From NCBI GenBank assembly GCA_003427395.1, contig BFEA01000349.1:654264-694180 (forward strand): a stretch of 39,917 nucleotides of DNA, read 5' to 3'. The DNA is from Chara braunii (taxonomy: Eukaryota; Streptophyta; Charophyceae; Charales; Characeae). The notes under the pieces were generated by a model. The model made no database searches. It saw nothing but the letters and a program-made list of their open reading frames with translations, and was not told the DNA's origin. Position numbers and translations under genes: made by a program. Shown piece after piece: positions 31,188 through 39,917 of this stretch; the stretch's first letter is position 1; each line of letters starts with the position of its first letter.

Positions 31188-31684
31188 CTTCTTCTTCTTC
31201 TCCGCCACTACGTCTTCTTCGTCCCCTCCTGTTCATCATCATCATCATCATATTCTCCTCCTCCTCCTCCTCCTCCTCTTCTTCTTCTTCTTCTTCTTCT
31301 TCTTCTTCTTCTTCTTCTTCTTCTTCTTCTTCTACTCCACAACTTCTTCNTCGTCATGTTCTCGTACTCCTCCTCCTCCTCCTCCTCCTCTTCTTCTTCT
31401 TCTTCTTCTTCTTCTTCTTCTTCTTCTTCTTCTTCTTCTTCTTCTTCTTCTTCTTCTCCTCCTCCTCCTCCTCCTCCTCCTCCTTCTCTTCCCCTTCATG
31501 CTCTTCGTCTTCGTCCTCCTCTCCTCTTCTTATGGTTTCCTCCTCCGCAAGAACAGTCCCCCACTCTTTTTCTCCTCATCAGCTTCTTCTTCATCTTCGA
31601 ACAGTCCCCCACTCTTTTTCTCCTCATCAGCTTCTTCTTCTTCTTCTTCTTCTTCTTCTTCTTCTTCTTCTTCTTCTTCTTCAT
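31188..31684 (+). repeat. Compound (CTT)n/(CTC)n pyrimidine microsatellite
   Basis: Long CTT and CTC tracts with one unresolved base at 31350. Inside it a 48-bp unit (GAACAGTCCCCCACTC...) is duplicated at about 31551 and 31599. Apparent ORFs are poly-Ser, poly-Leu or poly-Phe artefacts. Confidence 0.95.
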
Positions 31685-32403
31685 CACTTCGTCCTCCTCC
31701 TACTCCCCCCATCTCTCCCTTAGGCAGCCATAGCCACACTTTTGTTTTTCCCTACTTCTTCTTGAAGGCAGCCATAGACTTCGTTTTAGTTCCTTCTTCT
31801 GCCCCCATTTCTCCCACAGGCAGCCATAGTCTTGGTCAGATTCGTCTTCATTTTTTCCTTCTTCCCACACCATAACCCGTCCACCCCCCCCCCTAACCAC
31901 CACCAGAAAAGAAAATTTTAGATCACGTATTTCTTTGCAGATTCTGACTGCTCTCGGCGAGCGCAGTCGAACCCCTCTTTCAAAAAATAAAAATAAAAAT
32001 AAATTGGACCATTTTTTAGCCCAACTGGAATTCCGGTTGGAGGACCTGAGTCCAACCGGCCGGTTGCTGTTCCAACACTGATATGCACAAAATTTTGGGT
32101 ATCCCCACTTCAGCAGTTCTCAATTTCCAATTTCCTCCAACAAAAAACCCGAAAACACTCATGGACGTAGGCTGGGTGCTGATGCACAAGAGAAAAATAT
32201 TTGAAAAATCAAACAAACAAAAGGGACAATGTTTTTGGCGTAACTGCCATGCTTACTGTTGCCCCATCTTTTAGTGATCCAATGTAGACTTCATAAGTTG
32301 TTTGGATCAAGGCCGGGCCCATCTGCAGATTTGTTCAGGAATGGAGGTCCGGGGGCATCGGTGGTCTAAACCCCTGGCTCTCTACGAAAAAGCTGCATAT
32401 GTC
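31685..32403. other. Non-coding interval with three GGCAGCCATAG words
   Basis: Contains GGCAGCCATAG at 31723, 31767 and 31819, an AT-rich stretch near 31980, and no recognisable coding sequence. Confidence 0.5.
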
Positions 32404-32524
32404 GAACAAAGGGCCCCCTATTTTTCGAGGAGGCTCTGACAGTGATCGTTACATGTCAGTTCAGCCAGCGGGCTGCCCCGACTAGGGGTCAGAGCCTCCT
32501 TGAAAAATAGGAGGCCCTTTGTTC
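32404..32524. repeat. Near-perfect 37-nt-arm hairpin
   Basis: Arms 32404-32440 and 32488-32524 pair over all 37 positions except one C/A mismatch and one G/U-type pair; the loop is 47 nt. The arms begin GAACAAAGGGCC. It could be a small-RNA precursor or a tiny fold-back element; no clear TSD. Confidence 0.8.
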
Positions 32525-33739
32525 ACTATACAAACCAGAGGCACAATAGGTACTGCTGGTCAGACAGCCAGTACATGGCCGAAGGCAACGGGGCTACCAG
32601 ACCACAGTGGCCGATGGTGCCAGCCGAAAAAAAGAAAGCCATTGCGCCGCTGGTGATTCGGCAAAGCTTGGCACGCAGTGCGAGTCCACCAGGCTCGGGT
32701 GTACTGATGGTTTAAGGCAGGAATGGGCACAGCCTCCAGAAAACAGTGGTCGAACCGAACAGCACAAACTTTCCACAGAATCATAAAGCAGCAAACTCTC
32801 TCAGGTCAGGGTGTACACATGTAAATGTTGAGAAGCAGATCATGAGTTCCAATCCTGAAGAACCGAAGAATGACAGGGCCTCCCCCACTTCTTGGAGAAA
32901 AAAAGCGAAAGGATCATGGTTCAGTCCACTCCAACGTCACTCGACGGGTCAAGCACATGCCCTGAGAGAAAAAGGGGCAAGAGAGGATAAAGGGGAAGAG
33001 AAGGCGGAAGGGAGGGAGGGTGTAGCATGCCGAGGCCTGTACACAGGCCCTTTTTCTTAGGGCCCGATTGTTGTTAGGAGCCCCCAGGCCGCACACCATT
33101 TTTGTTGCTGTGCAACCTGGAGGCCCATGGCCATTTCCAGGACAGGCATGTTTTTCTGCCACATGCAAGTTATATTTTTGATTCAGCATTTATTTATTCC
33201 CTTATTTATCCTTTTTCTAAGTGTTGCTGTCTTTTTTTTTTTTTTTTCAGCATTTATTTATTCCCTTATTTATCTTTTTGCTGAGTTTTTTTGATGCAGC
33301 ATTTTTTTTTTTTTTACAAATAGCATGCTTCATTATATATAGAGCAAAGGGAGGCCAGGAATCCCTCCACATCTCAACCCGGAAGACTGGGGCCATTACC
33401 CAGATTAGGCTCATACTGGAAAACGGGTCCAATGTCCCTTTCTCCTGTGAAGCTACATGCTATTCCTGAACAAAGACAAAACTGGATTAACAAAAGACAA
33501 ATAGTAATAAAGGAAAGAACCTTCCAATCTGCCCCTAGGTTGCACTTAGGAGCCGAAAGAACTGACAATCCTAACCCCAGGTTGCAGTTGAGAAATGAAA
33601 GGGCTGAAATGAAATGGAAGAACTGAAACCCCTGCGGAGTGTCCCAACATGCTACACCCTAAACCTGCGTCTATTTTCCTCTGCCTAACTTCTCCCTCCC
33701 CTCTCTCTTTCCATCTATCCTCACCTTAAACCCTAAACC
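32525..33739. other. Non-coding interval
   Basis: No recognisable gene. It contains a 27-bp unit (CAGCATTTATTTATTCCC...) repeated at 33183 and 33248, T-runs at 33231-33247 and 33302-33315, and a perfect 13-bp inverted repeat AGGGTGTAGCATG at 33017-33029 and 33648-33660. Telomere-type CCCTAAACCCTA lies at 33730. The minus-strand A-run opposite 33231-33247 could be the distant tail of LINE-3. Confidence 0.5.
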
Positions 33740-34715
33740 CTACTGCTGTTGCTCCTCTTTCCCTTTACCTCCAAGTCTCGGACACCTCATCCTCTCTGTC
33801 TCCACAGAAATATGGGGCCTGAGGCCTGGATTGTTGCAACTTTCACATTTCCCAGAATTCTGCGATCAAACCAGTCTTTCAAATCCTGTTCTTGTTCCGG
33901 TTGCTGTCTCATCTGCCGCTGCGCTCTTTTCCACTGTGCCCGGATGTCAGTTACCATTAAGTTCAGGAAGACCTCCCTTGCTTCCTGTCTGTGCATTGCC
34001 CTCTTTCCCATTGTGATCCGACAGCGTCTTTTCCAAATCGTCCATACCGTACTGTCTTATGAGTTGGAACAGCTGTTTCTCAAAACTGGCCAGTCTCTGG
34101 GCCAGTTGTGGCCAAGTAGCAGGGTCGCCTTTTCTTGCGGGCATGGCTTTTGTGTCATCTGCCTCCAGAGGGTTCTGGCTATTTCCCAAAGGCTCTCTGC
34201 CTCTGGGCATGCCAGCAAGCCATGTTCCATTGTTTCCACTGAGCCCTACTGGCAAACTAAACACAAGGCGTTGGCGGGGTCTCTCCTTGCTCGACTTCTC
34301 CTATCGTTTAGCCAGGCGTTTACCGGTAAGTGTGACATGTGCAATTAGCCACTGCATGCTCCTGACTCGGGCAAGTCTTATCTTATTGATCAGAGCCCAT
34401 GGTATTGCCGGTAGTTGCTCCGGGAAGACTCCCACTCTGTTTTCCCAACGCTTCATGAGTGCGGTCTTCAGGGGGTGGTGACGCCTTCTTAGTCGGTAAC
34501 CGATTCGAGCTTTATATTTGAGTATGTTGATTCTTCTGGATATTCTCAACCTCCCTCCTCTGAGATTCCACACCCACTCCGCCGGGTCTATTTCCAGATC
34601 TTCTACTGGAGTGGGTGGGCTAAATATCATGAAGTCCTCAGTTTCCACTACTCTTACTTTTTGTACTTGCTGCGCTTGAATAGTGAGCTTCAGCATACCT
34701 GTGGACCTCTGATCC
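33740..34715 (-). pseudogene. LINE-3 3' segment: post-RT region, zf-RVT, C-terminus
   Basis: Minus-strand relative of LINE-1. 34696-34301 encodes DPAEWVWNLRGGRLRISRRI and GYRLRRRHHPLKTALMKRWE, matching LINE-1 at about 13095-13250. Then the zinc finger CLVC ... METMEHGLLACPEAESLW (about 34259-34190), and MVTDIRAQWKRAQRQMRQQ (33960-33900) matching the LINE-1 C-terminus. Frameshifts and stops throughout. Homology starts abruptly at about 34700, where the inverted segment begins. Confidence 0.8.
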
Positions 34716-35430
34716 CAACAGGCCTAACTTCATTTCCAAAGTTGCATCGAAGCACGTCACAAAGCCGAAGAAACAAGGAGGCCTAGGCATAATAGATCCA
34801 AGCCAGCAGCTCAAGGCTCTGCAAACGAGATGGGTGATCAAACTAATCACCCGCCAAAATCTGCCGTGGGTGCCACTCGCCCTCGACAGAATTAGACAGC
34901 TGGCGAAGTACACTACACCAGCCAACATGCCGGGGCTCTTCTGGATAATGTGCAGCAATTGGGCCAAAGCAGGGAGAGGTCCACGAGAGCGGACAAGCGA
35001 CGAGGGTGGAACCAGGGCGGCCTCTTACTGGCAGCAGCTACTGAAACTGTGGAAAGAAATCTTTACTGCTAGGGTCAGAGAACCACGTACTCGAGCTAGA
35101 GTCAGAGAACCACGTACTCAAGAGGAGGTACTGCGTCATCCCCTGTTCTGTAACCCAGCCATCAAGGACGCACAGGGTAAGCCCCTCACACTCACGCAAA
35201 AAGACACAAAATGGGGCACGTGGGTAGAACACGGAGTCTGGCAGATCAAACACCTCTGGGCAAAGGAAAATCACAGACTAAGTGAGAACCTCAACAACAT
35301 CCTCACATCCATAACACACGAGTGGACGACAATGTTGAAAAAGAATACTCAATGGGGACCAGGCGAGTGGGTCACATGGACGCAAGAAGGGTTACCAGCG
35401 GCCTGCATTCAGGTCCTTCGATCGAATCTT
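34716..35430 (+). pseudogene. LINE-3 inverted 5' segment
   Basis: Plus-strand sequence (GGLGIIDPSQQLKALQTRW, KLITRQNLPWVPLALDRIRQ, YWQQLLKLWKEIFTARVREP, WGTWVEHGVWQIKHLW, WGPGEWVTWTQEGLPAA) matching LINE-1 at about 12185-12905. It lies immediately upstream of the minus-strand 3' segment in opposite orientation. A tandem duplication of 24-30 nt (encoding RVREPRT twice) occurs at about 35068-35121. Homology fades near 35430. Confidence 0.8.
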
Positions 35431-35867
35431 AGATCAGACGCTCCTGGATGCAGACCGTGGGCTGCCCAGCCAGGCCCTACACTATATCTAGTGGGAGGGC
35501 AGTCCAGTTTGGCAGATTTTCAGTAGGGCAACATTGTCAGCATCACACTGTTGGAGCAGCATGCGACTCTGGAGCACTGCGCTAGAGGTAGAGGTAGAGG
35601 AGTAGAAGGTAGTGGGAGAGCGGAGGCTGAAGAGCCATAGCCGCTGGTTGGAGGACGACTTACCTGGGCGCCATAGCTTGGACCGCACTCCAGCGACCTG
35701 CATCAAAGAGCGCCATTCTGCAAGTCAGTGTCGCCAGGCCTTCAGCAGCAGCAGGTGAGGGAGAGACAAAGGAGAGTTCTCTTCTTCTTCTTCTCCTTCT
35801 CCCTGCCTCCAACCTCCATAGTCACTGTTCTTCTACTTCTTCTTCTTCCTCTTCTCCTTCTTCTTCT

Positions 35868-35898
<31 letters not shown>

Positions 35899-36768
35899 AG
35901 AGAGTGGTTACAGGCAGAGGTTATGTCGGGCTATGGGGCCCAGGAGCTGATTCGACACCGCAGGGGCAGACATTGATTGGACATTCGACAGGGAGACTAT
36001 TTTTGGACTGCGCTATCCCGCTTGGTCTTCTCCCTCATCTCCATCTTCGTCTTGCTCTTCCTCCATCCCCTCATCCATGTGCGTGCTCAAGGAGGGACCT
36101 TTCTTCTGTGTATGTGGTCCCTCCCTTCTCTCTCACATGTGTGGTGTCTGATGGGTTGGGTCGAGTCAGTGTCCAACTGGTCAGGTCATATTTTTTGGTC
36201 TTCCACTGCACTACATTGTGCCATTTCGGTATGTATATGGATGTACATTGCTTGTTGATGCTTCACTGATACTGAATTGTCCATTTGAGTCCTTAGCATC
36301 ACTTTGCCGATCCTTTGGCTACATTGCATCACTCGGATTATTCCGAGTATGCATTAGAGAGAGAGATAGAAGCAAAGGGCACATGTGACTGTTGAGAAAC
36401 AGACGGGAGCTCAAATCCCGACAGACAAGGTAACATTAGGGCCTTCCGGCCCTTTCCCCTTTTCTTCTTTTCTTTTTTCCCCTTCAGGGTCTTCCCCCTT
36501 TTCAAAACAAAGCAGTCAGGATTTTCTCAACTCTGACATTATTCAACAAGTCAAGCACATCCCGAGACAGGACAACGAGCAAGGGAGAGAGAGAGAGTGA
36601 GAGAGAGAGGAGAGAGAGAGGAGAGAGAGAGAAGAGGTAGAAGCAAAGCGGAGAAGAGAGAACCAAGAGGGAGGGAGGGAGGGAGGGAGAAGCAGGAGAC
36701 AGACAGAATAGAGAGGGTTTGGAGGAGAGCACGAAGCAGCACGGTGGAAGGAAGAATGGATCGCCAAC
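35431..36768. other. Non-coding interval with microsatellites
   Basis: Holds CTT-rich sequence (35780-35868), CA repeats (35868-35896), and GA/GAGAG and GAGG repeats (36584-36690). If the RPA3-like gene is spliced, this is at least partly its first intron on the minus strand. I could not find the expected second exon (a short C-terminal peptide) here. Confidence 0.5.
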
Positions 36769-37027
36769 CAAAATTATCGCCGAAATCTGTGCCGACATCC
36801 TCATCAATGATCGATCCACCCTCTGCAATCCCTATCACCTCCCGATATCTTTTGGGGGCTGCGTCTAATCCATGACGACCTGGCTTGACAGTTATGAGAC
36901 CTCCGCCTGGGCCTTCTCTAATTATCACCCCATTTTCTATGTGATTCACTTTGATGACTGTCCGGACTCGCTTACCAACATTGTTTTTGAGTAGTTCGCA
37001 ATTAACAAAGGCTGCAAGGTTATCCAT
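36769..37027 (-). CDS. RPA3: RPA3-like (replication protein A 14-kDa subunit) first exon
   Basis: Minus-strand ATG at 37027 opens AAFVNCELL, then GKRVRTVIKV (OB-fold strands), EVIGIAEGGSI and TDFGDNF. This order and spacing match plant RPA3, the small OB-fold subunit of the nuclear single-stranded-DNA-binding complex used in replication and repair. Homology stops at DNF. A donor G|GT lies at 36769/36768 in phase 1, and a following exon starting with A would restore the conserved Asp after Phe. The last 20 or so residues should be in a downstream exon I did not find. It is the clearest host gene here. Could be a fragment if no second exon exists. Confidence 0.7.
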
Positions 37028-37210
37028 AGCAACCTAATGTAAGCGACGGAGTTTCCAATTCTGGACACAACGGCAGCTGACTTCAGACCTGCAAGCCCGC
37101 TAGCTCTGAAGATCTCCCTCTCTGCAAGAACTCCCAAAACTGATTCCCCACAATTTTGCACACACACAGAAAACGAAAATACAAGCAAAAACAGGAAGGT
37201 AAGTCAGAAA
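37028..37210. promoter_or_regulatory. Possible divergent promoter upstream of the RPA3-like gene
   Basis: Short interval between the minus-strand RPA3-like ATG and a plus-strand frame at 37211. It contains a strong plus-strand splice donor AAG|GTAAGT at 37198/37199, suggesting a spliced transcript leaving in the other direction. No TATA box is evident. Confidence 0.3.
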
Positions 37211-37393
37211 ATGACAAAAGGGAAGAGTAAGTCAGGAAGCCTGAAGACTCCTTCACAACACAGGGCTTACGGGAGAACCAGCAGCAGTAACAAGAACAAC
37301 AACAAGTACCTATATCCATGGGATTTGTTGAAAACAGCCACTCTCAAGGCAAAATTTGTCACAGCAGTTTGTTCCCCACCTTTTTTTTTCTGA
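37211..37393 (+). CDS. Hypothetical basic protein exon, divergent from RPA3-like gene
   Basis: Frame starting MTKGKSKSGSLKTPSQ, rich in Lys, Ser and Asn, then YLYPWDLLKTATLKAKF. I recognise no family. A second GTAAGT occurs at 37225 inside it, so the frame may be intronic. A good acceptor (TTTGCAG at 37436-37442) follows, leading to a basic stretch LKRKTRHKKFGQNK. Low-confidence call. Confidence 0.2.
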   Translation: MTKGKSKSGSLKTPSQHRAYGRTSSSNKNNNKYLYPWDLLKTATLKAKFVTAVCSPPFFF

Positions 37394-37399
37394 ATTTAA

Positions 37400-37990
37400 G
37401 ATGCCTACCTAGTTGAACGGGTTTTAACTGATGTGTTTGCAGGTTTGAAACGCAAAACTCGTCACAAAAAGTTTGGCCAAAACAAGACTCTGTCCCTCTA
37501 GCAAGGCCTGTAAATGTGGGAGAATTGACTGCGACTCTAAATCAGGAACGCCAGCTGCCGTTTAGTTGTCGATCAGACAGATGCGGGCAACAATACCCGT
37601 CCAATAGGCTGGATCCTGATCTGAATGGTCTGATTCAGAAGCTTCTTCGGTTTGGGCAGGAAATTTGAGACAGTTCTTTCGAATCTTCGACACAATCATA
37701 CTGACGTCAGTTCCACCAGAAACCTTTTCGACAGAGTAAACGGGAACTCTATTTGATTCATCAACCATATCAACAAGCATCATAGACAACCAGCATCAGA
37801 ATTTGTGACCAGGCCATCTGACTGAGTCACATGACCGATCAGATGAGGTAGATACATAGGTTAGGCTTTCCAAACACACACCGGGCCTCGTCTTCCATGC
37901 ACGTTCCTCCACTATCCTTATCCGCATGCAATTGTCACCTACTCTGTGATGTGCACTGGGTTCAAGGAAGAAGAGGCGTGAGAGGGAGTG

Positions 37991-37992
<2 letters not shown>
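37400..37992. other. Interval without recognised gene
   Basis: Contains a minus-strand frame of 75 codons at 37562-37789 (VDESNRVPVYSVEKVSGG) that I cannot assign; it might be an exon or incidental. Confidence 0.35.

Positions 37993-38063
<71 letters not shown>
37993..38063 (+). repeat. CA microsatellite
   Basis: About 35 uninterrupted CA units. Confidence 0.97.
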
Positions 38064-38070
<7 letters not shown>

Positions 38071-38219
38071 GTCGCTCGGTCTGGCTCGTCCATCAAGAAC
38101 AGTATGACGTTGTGCACCCGCAAGCTCTACAGCCTCTGGAGGGCAATCCGGATGAACCACCTCCTTCCCCTGTGCACGGCCAGGCAGAGAGCCTCCCTGT
38201 GTAGATCGGATGGATTCTA

Positions 38220-39030
38220 CCATGGACAGTGAAGGGGCCTCTGCAGAGGACGATGCAGTTTGGTTAGCATGAACACGGCATGGTCTCTGCTCCGAACACT
38301 ATGAAGGGATGGTCACTGCCAGCCTCTGCCGCAAAAACTGTGATCCTTTGTCTTGTACTCATCCTTCCCACCCCCTAATTGCTTGCCCGGCATGCCGTCA
38401 TGGCCTCCACATGCCATGTCTAAATAGCTGTGAACGTCAGCCTTCTTTCCTGCTGACATGTCAGCAACATGCCATGTGTCATCGATGTTTCCTGGAAGCT
38501 GTCATAGAAAGTATGTGTCTTTATTACGTGGAGTCGTGGACTATCCCCAATGCCATCATCCGTTACATCCTCTCCTAGCATCTCCCGCATGCACCGTTGG
38601 GCACTTGCCAGACCAACGACATACGCACCAGCCTGAGGAAGGTAATAGACCCCCATATGAACCACCTACAGAGCACTGTACTGAAAGGTTAGCACCACCT
38701 GCATGAGCTGTTGCAGACCAAATCCTGCAGCCGCTAAGCACCCTTACTTTGGATCAATCCCCGTCATCGTTTGCCCAGAGAGAGTGAATAAATACTGCAG
38801 AAACCCATGAAACCTGCTCAATGCCTCTCTGTGATGACCCGCCTGAGATCCGACTAGCATGTGGTTCACATGCCATGTGTCGTGAGGATTATGAAGGGAT
38901 ACCCCTTGTGAGTTTTTGTTTTCATACGTATGATGACAGTCAGTACTGCACTCATGTACGGCACCCTGACATGTCGTGTCCAATTTGTGTACAGGGGCTG
39001 GAAGGGAAATGTCGTCTTCACCCAAATTGA
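38220..39030 (+). pseudogene. Three degenerate tandem RING-like Cys/His units
   Basis: Copy 1 (about 38255-38412): RHGLCSEHYEGM ... LSCTHPSHPLIACPACRHGL. Copy 2 (about 38425-38640, one frameshift): LTCQQHAMCHRCFLEAV ... PQCHHPLHPLLASPACTVG. Copy 3 (about 38800-39030): RLACGSHAMCREDYEGIPL ... YCTHVRHPDMSCPICVQGL. The shared pattern is C-x2-H-x2-C-x2-[CD] ... C-[TH]-H-x2-HP ... C-P-x-C, like the second half of a RING finger, usually a ubiquitin-ligase or protein-binding module. Copy 1 is preceded by TGA where relatives have Cys. Upstream Cys pairs are clear only in copy 3. Copies 1-2 lie in broken frames; copy 3 is open from 38821 to TGA 39028. Function unknown. Confidence 0.5.
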
Positions 39031-39254
39031 ACCCCCGGTCATTATAGCTCTATTTGGTCCAGTCCAGATGCAGCTATGATTACGGGGCATTCTATTCGGG
39101 TGAAGACGGGTATTGTGCCCAAGAATAGCCCTACTGGGATGCTTTCACCGTCTTCACCTGAAAAGAACGTCCCGTTCATTATCGCAGAATCTACTCAGAA
39201 AGTTATGCCAAATACAGCTTTTACTGACCCGGCGTTCTATTCGGGTGAAGTCGG
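39011..39254. repeat. Alternating-orientation 22-27-bp repeat, four copies
   Basis: A unit of type GGGCATTCTATTCGGGTGAA ending GACGG occurs at 39084-39109 and 39228-39254 (plus), and inverted at 39011-39032 and 39148-39173. Adjacent copies can fold into hairpins. The hypothetical frame 39076-39417 overlaps it and shows no known domain. Confidence 0.65.
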
Positions 39255-39439
39255 TAGCCAAACTATATTCTTGATGCAAGAAGTCAATGCACAAAATCAT
39301 ACTACAGGCATAGTCACACTAGGACTGTTTCACTTATTTATGAACGTAATTGAGGTCAGATGCATCCAGCTCCGGCCGAAAATGTCGTCAGATACATCTA
39401 AGATAGAGCTGGTGTGAGTACGACCAAACAATCAGACCA

Positions 39440-39917
39440 TATTAAGAGCCAGACTCAGTCTCAGACGCAAAGAAACAGACCACCACTCACATGCAAGGAG
39501 AGTTCATTGTTCTGTGTTTGATTTTTTTGAGTCTGAGGACCCCCAGCCAACCATGTGGCTGAATCATACACACATGAAACTGCAGTTCAACAGGTCACAG
39601 AATCAAGTCCTGCCCACAGATGGATTTTACAGTAAGGTCAGGGGCTAACCCCTACCAAAAAAGGAAAAGCAAAAAATGAGTCAGGATCATATTTGGACTC
39701 CAATGCACAACGACTCTGGCTCAGACTCAGATTCAGACTTATGCAAAGCTCAGACTCGGACTCAGACTCAGACTCGGACTCGGACTCGGACTCGGACTCA
39801 GACTCAGACACAGACTCAGACTCAGACTCAGCGTTGTACTCAAGAGTCGGACTCAGACTCAAACTCAAACTCAGAGGAAGACTCAGAGGAAGACTCAGAG
39901 GAAGACTCAGAGGAAGA
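39440..39917. repeat. (GACTCA/GACTCG)n minisatellite and flank
   Basis: From about 39715 the sequence is built of GACTCA and GACTCG hexamers, passing at 39870 into a 15-bp AGAGGAAGACTC-type unit that runs off the window. The minus frame gives Ser-Glu repeats; no protein is claimed. The flank 39440-39714 has no recognised feature. Confidence 0.9.

Noticed and set aside
31156-31875. Long open frames of Ser, Leu, Phe or Pro runs
   Set aside because: They are produced by the CTT/CTC microsatellite in all three frames.
31940-31980. tRNA B-box-like GGTTCGACTGC on the minus strand, possible SINE
   Set aside because: No A box at proper spacing, no TSD; chance match is likely.
33033-33062. GGCCTGT/ACAGGCC hairpin followed by CTTTTTC as a terminator
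   Set aside because: Rho-independent terminators do not apply in this eukaryotic setting and no transcript unit ends here.
36502-36540. Possible RPA3 second exon (minus-strand TGTCAG acceptor, short frame)
   Set aside because: The peptide does not resemble the conserved RPA3 C-terminus and the phase is not convincing.
39638-39868. Minus-strand Ser-Glu repeat protein
   Set aside because: A by-product of the GACTCA/GACTCG minisatellite; no flanking conserved sequence.
1-39917. CRISPR array
   Set aside because: The regular repeats present are microsatellites, LTRs or short hairpin units; no repeat-spacer pattern.

Overview
The window looks like repeat-dense nuclear DNA of a plant-lineage eukaryote. 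The basis is: plant-type Ty3/gypsy elements primed by an initiator-Met-like tRNA, plant-like LINEs, TTTAGGG telomere-type motifs, a U6 snRNA copy closest to the plant U6 form, and one exon resembling plant RPA3. My guess, from the general style of the gag and chromodomain-like proteins, is a charophyte alga such as Chara; this is inference only. Almost all coding capacity belongs to decayed transposons, and no intact transposon ORF set is present.

Layout. (1) <1-8303: Ty3/gypsy element A on the minus strand (3' LTR cut by the window edge, pol, gag, leader, PBS, 5' LTR), with several frameshifts and stops. (2) 8304-13985: LINE-1, plus strand, with ORF1-like, endonuclease, RT and zf-RVT regions. 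It is interrupted at 11451-11595 by a 145-bp retroposon tail with a 9-bp target-site duplication. (3) 13986-17975: LINE-2, plus strand, lacking the endonuclease and A-rich at its 3' end. (4) 18235-29521: an LTR related to that of element A, split by the complete Ty3/gypsy element B (18501-28655, plus strand). The leader of B is itself split by a hAT-like non-autonomous element (20622-22155, 8-bp TSD). (5) 29522-29985: a U6 snRNA copy fused to a LINE-type 3' tail. (6) 29996-30382: a Mutator-like MITE. (7) 30383-33740: microsatellites and two strong hairpins. (8) about 33740-35430: LINE-3, a relative of LINE-1 in a head-to-head layout matching twin priming. (9) 36769-37027 (minus): first exon of an RPA3-like host gene. 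(10) 38220-39030: three degenerate copies of a RING-like Cys/His unit. The window ends in a hexanucleotide minisatellite.

The most notable signals are: candidate -1 ribosomal frameshift heptamers at the gag/pol junction of both Ty3/gypsy elements; the U6-LINE chimera, whose tail matches the small insertion inside LINE-1; the twin-primed LINE-3; the hAT-like element with CCGGAC-rich subterminal arrays; a 37-nt-arm hairpin resembling a small-RNA precursor; and a recurring word, GGCAGCCATAGCC, in unrelated contexts.

Nesting gives a relative order. B inserted after the split LTR. The hAT-like element came after B. The MITE came after the U6-LINE tail, and the 145-bp tail came after LINE-1.
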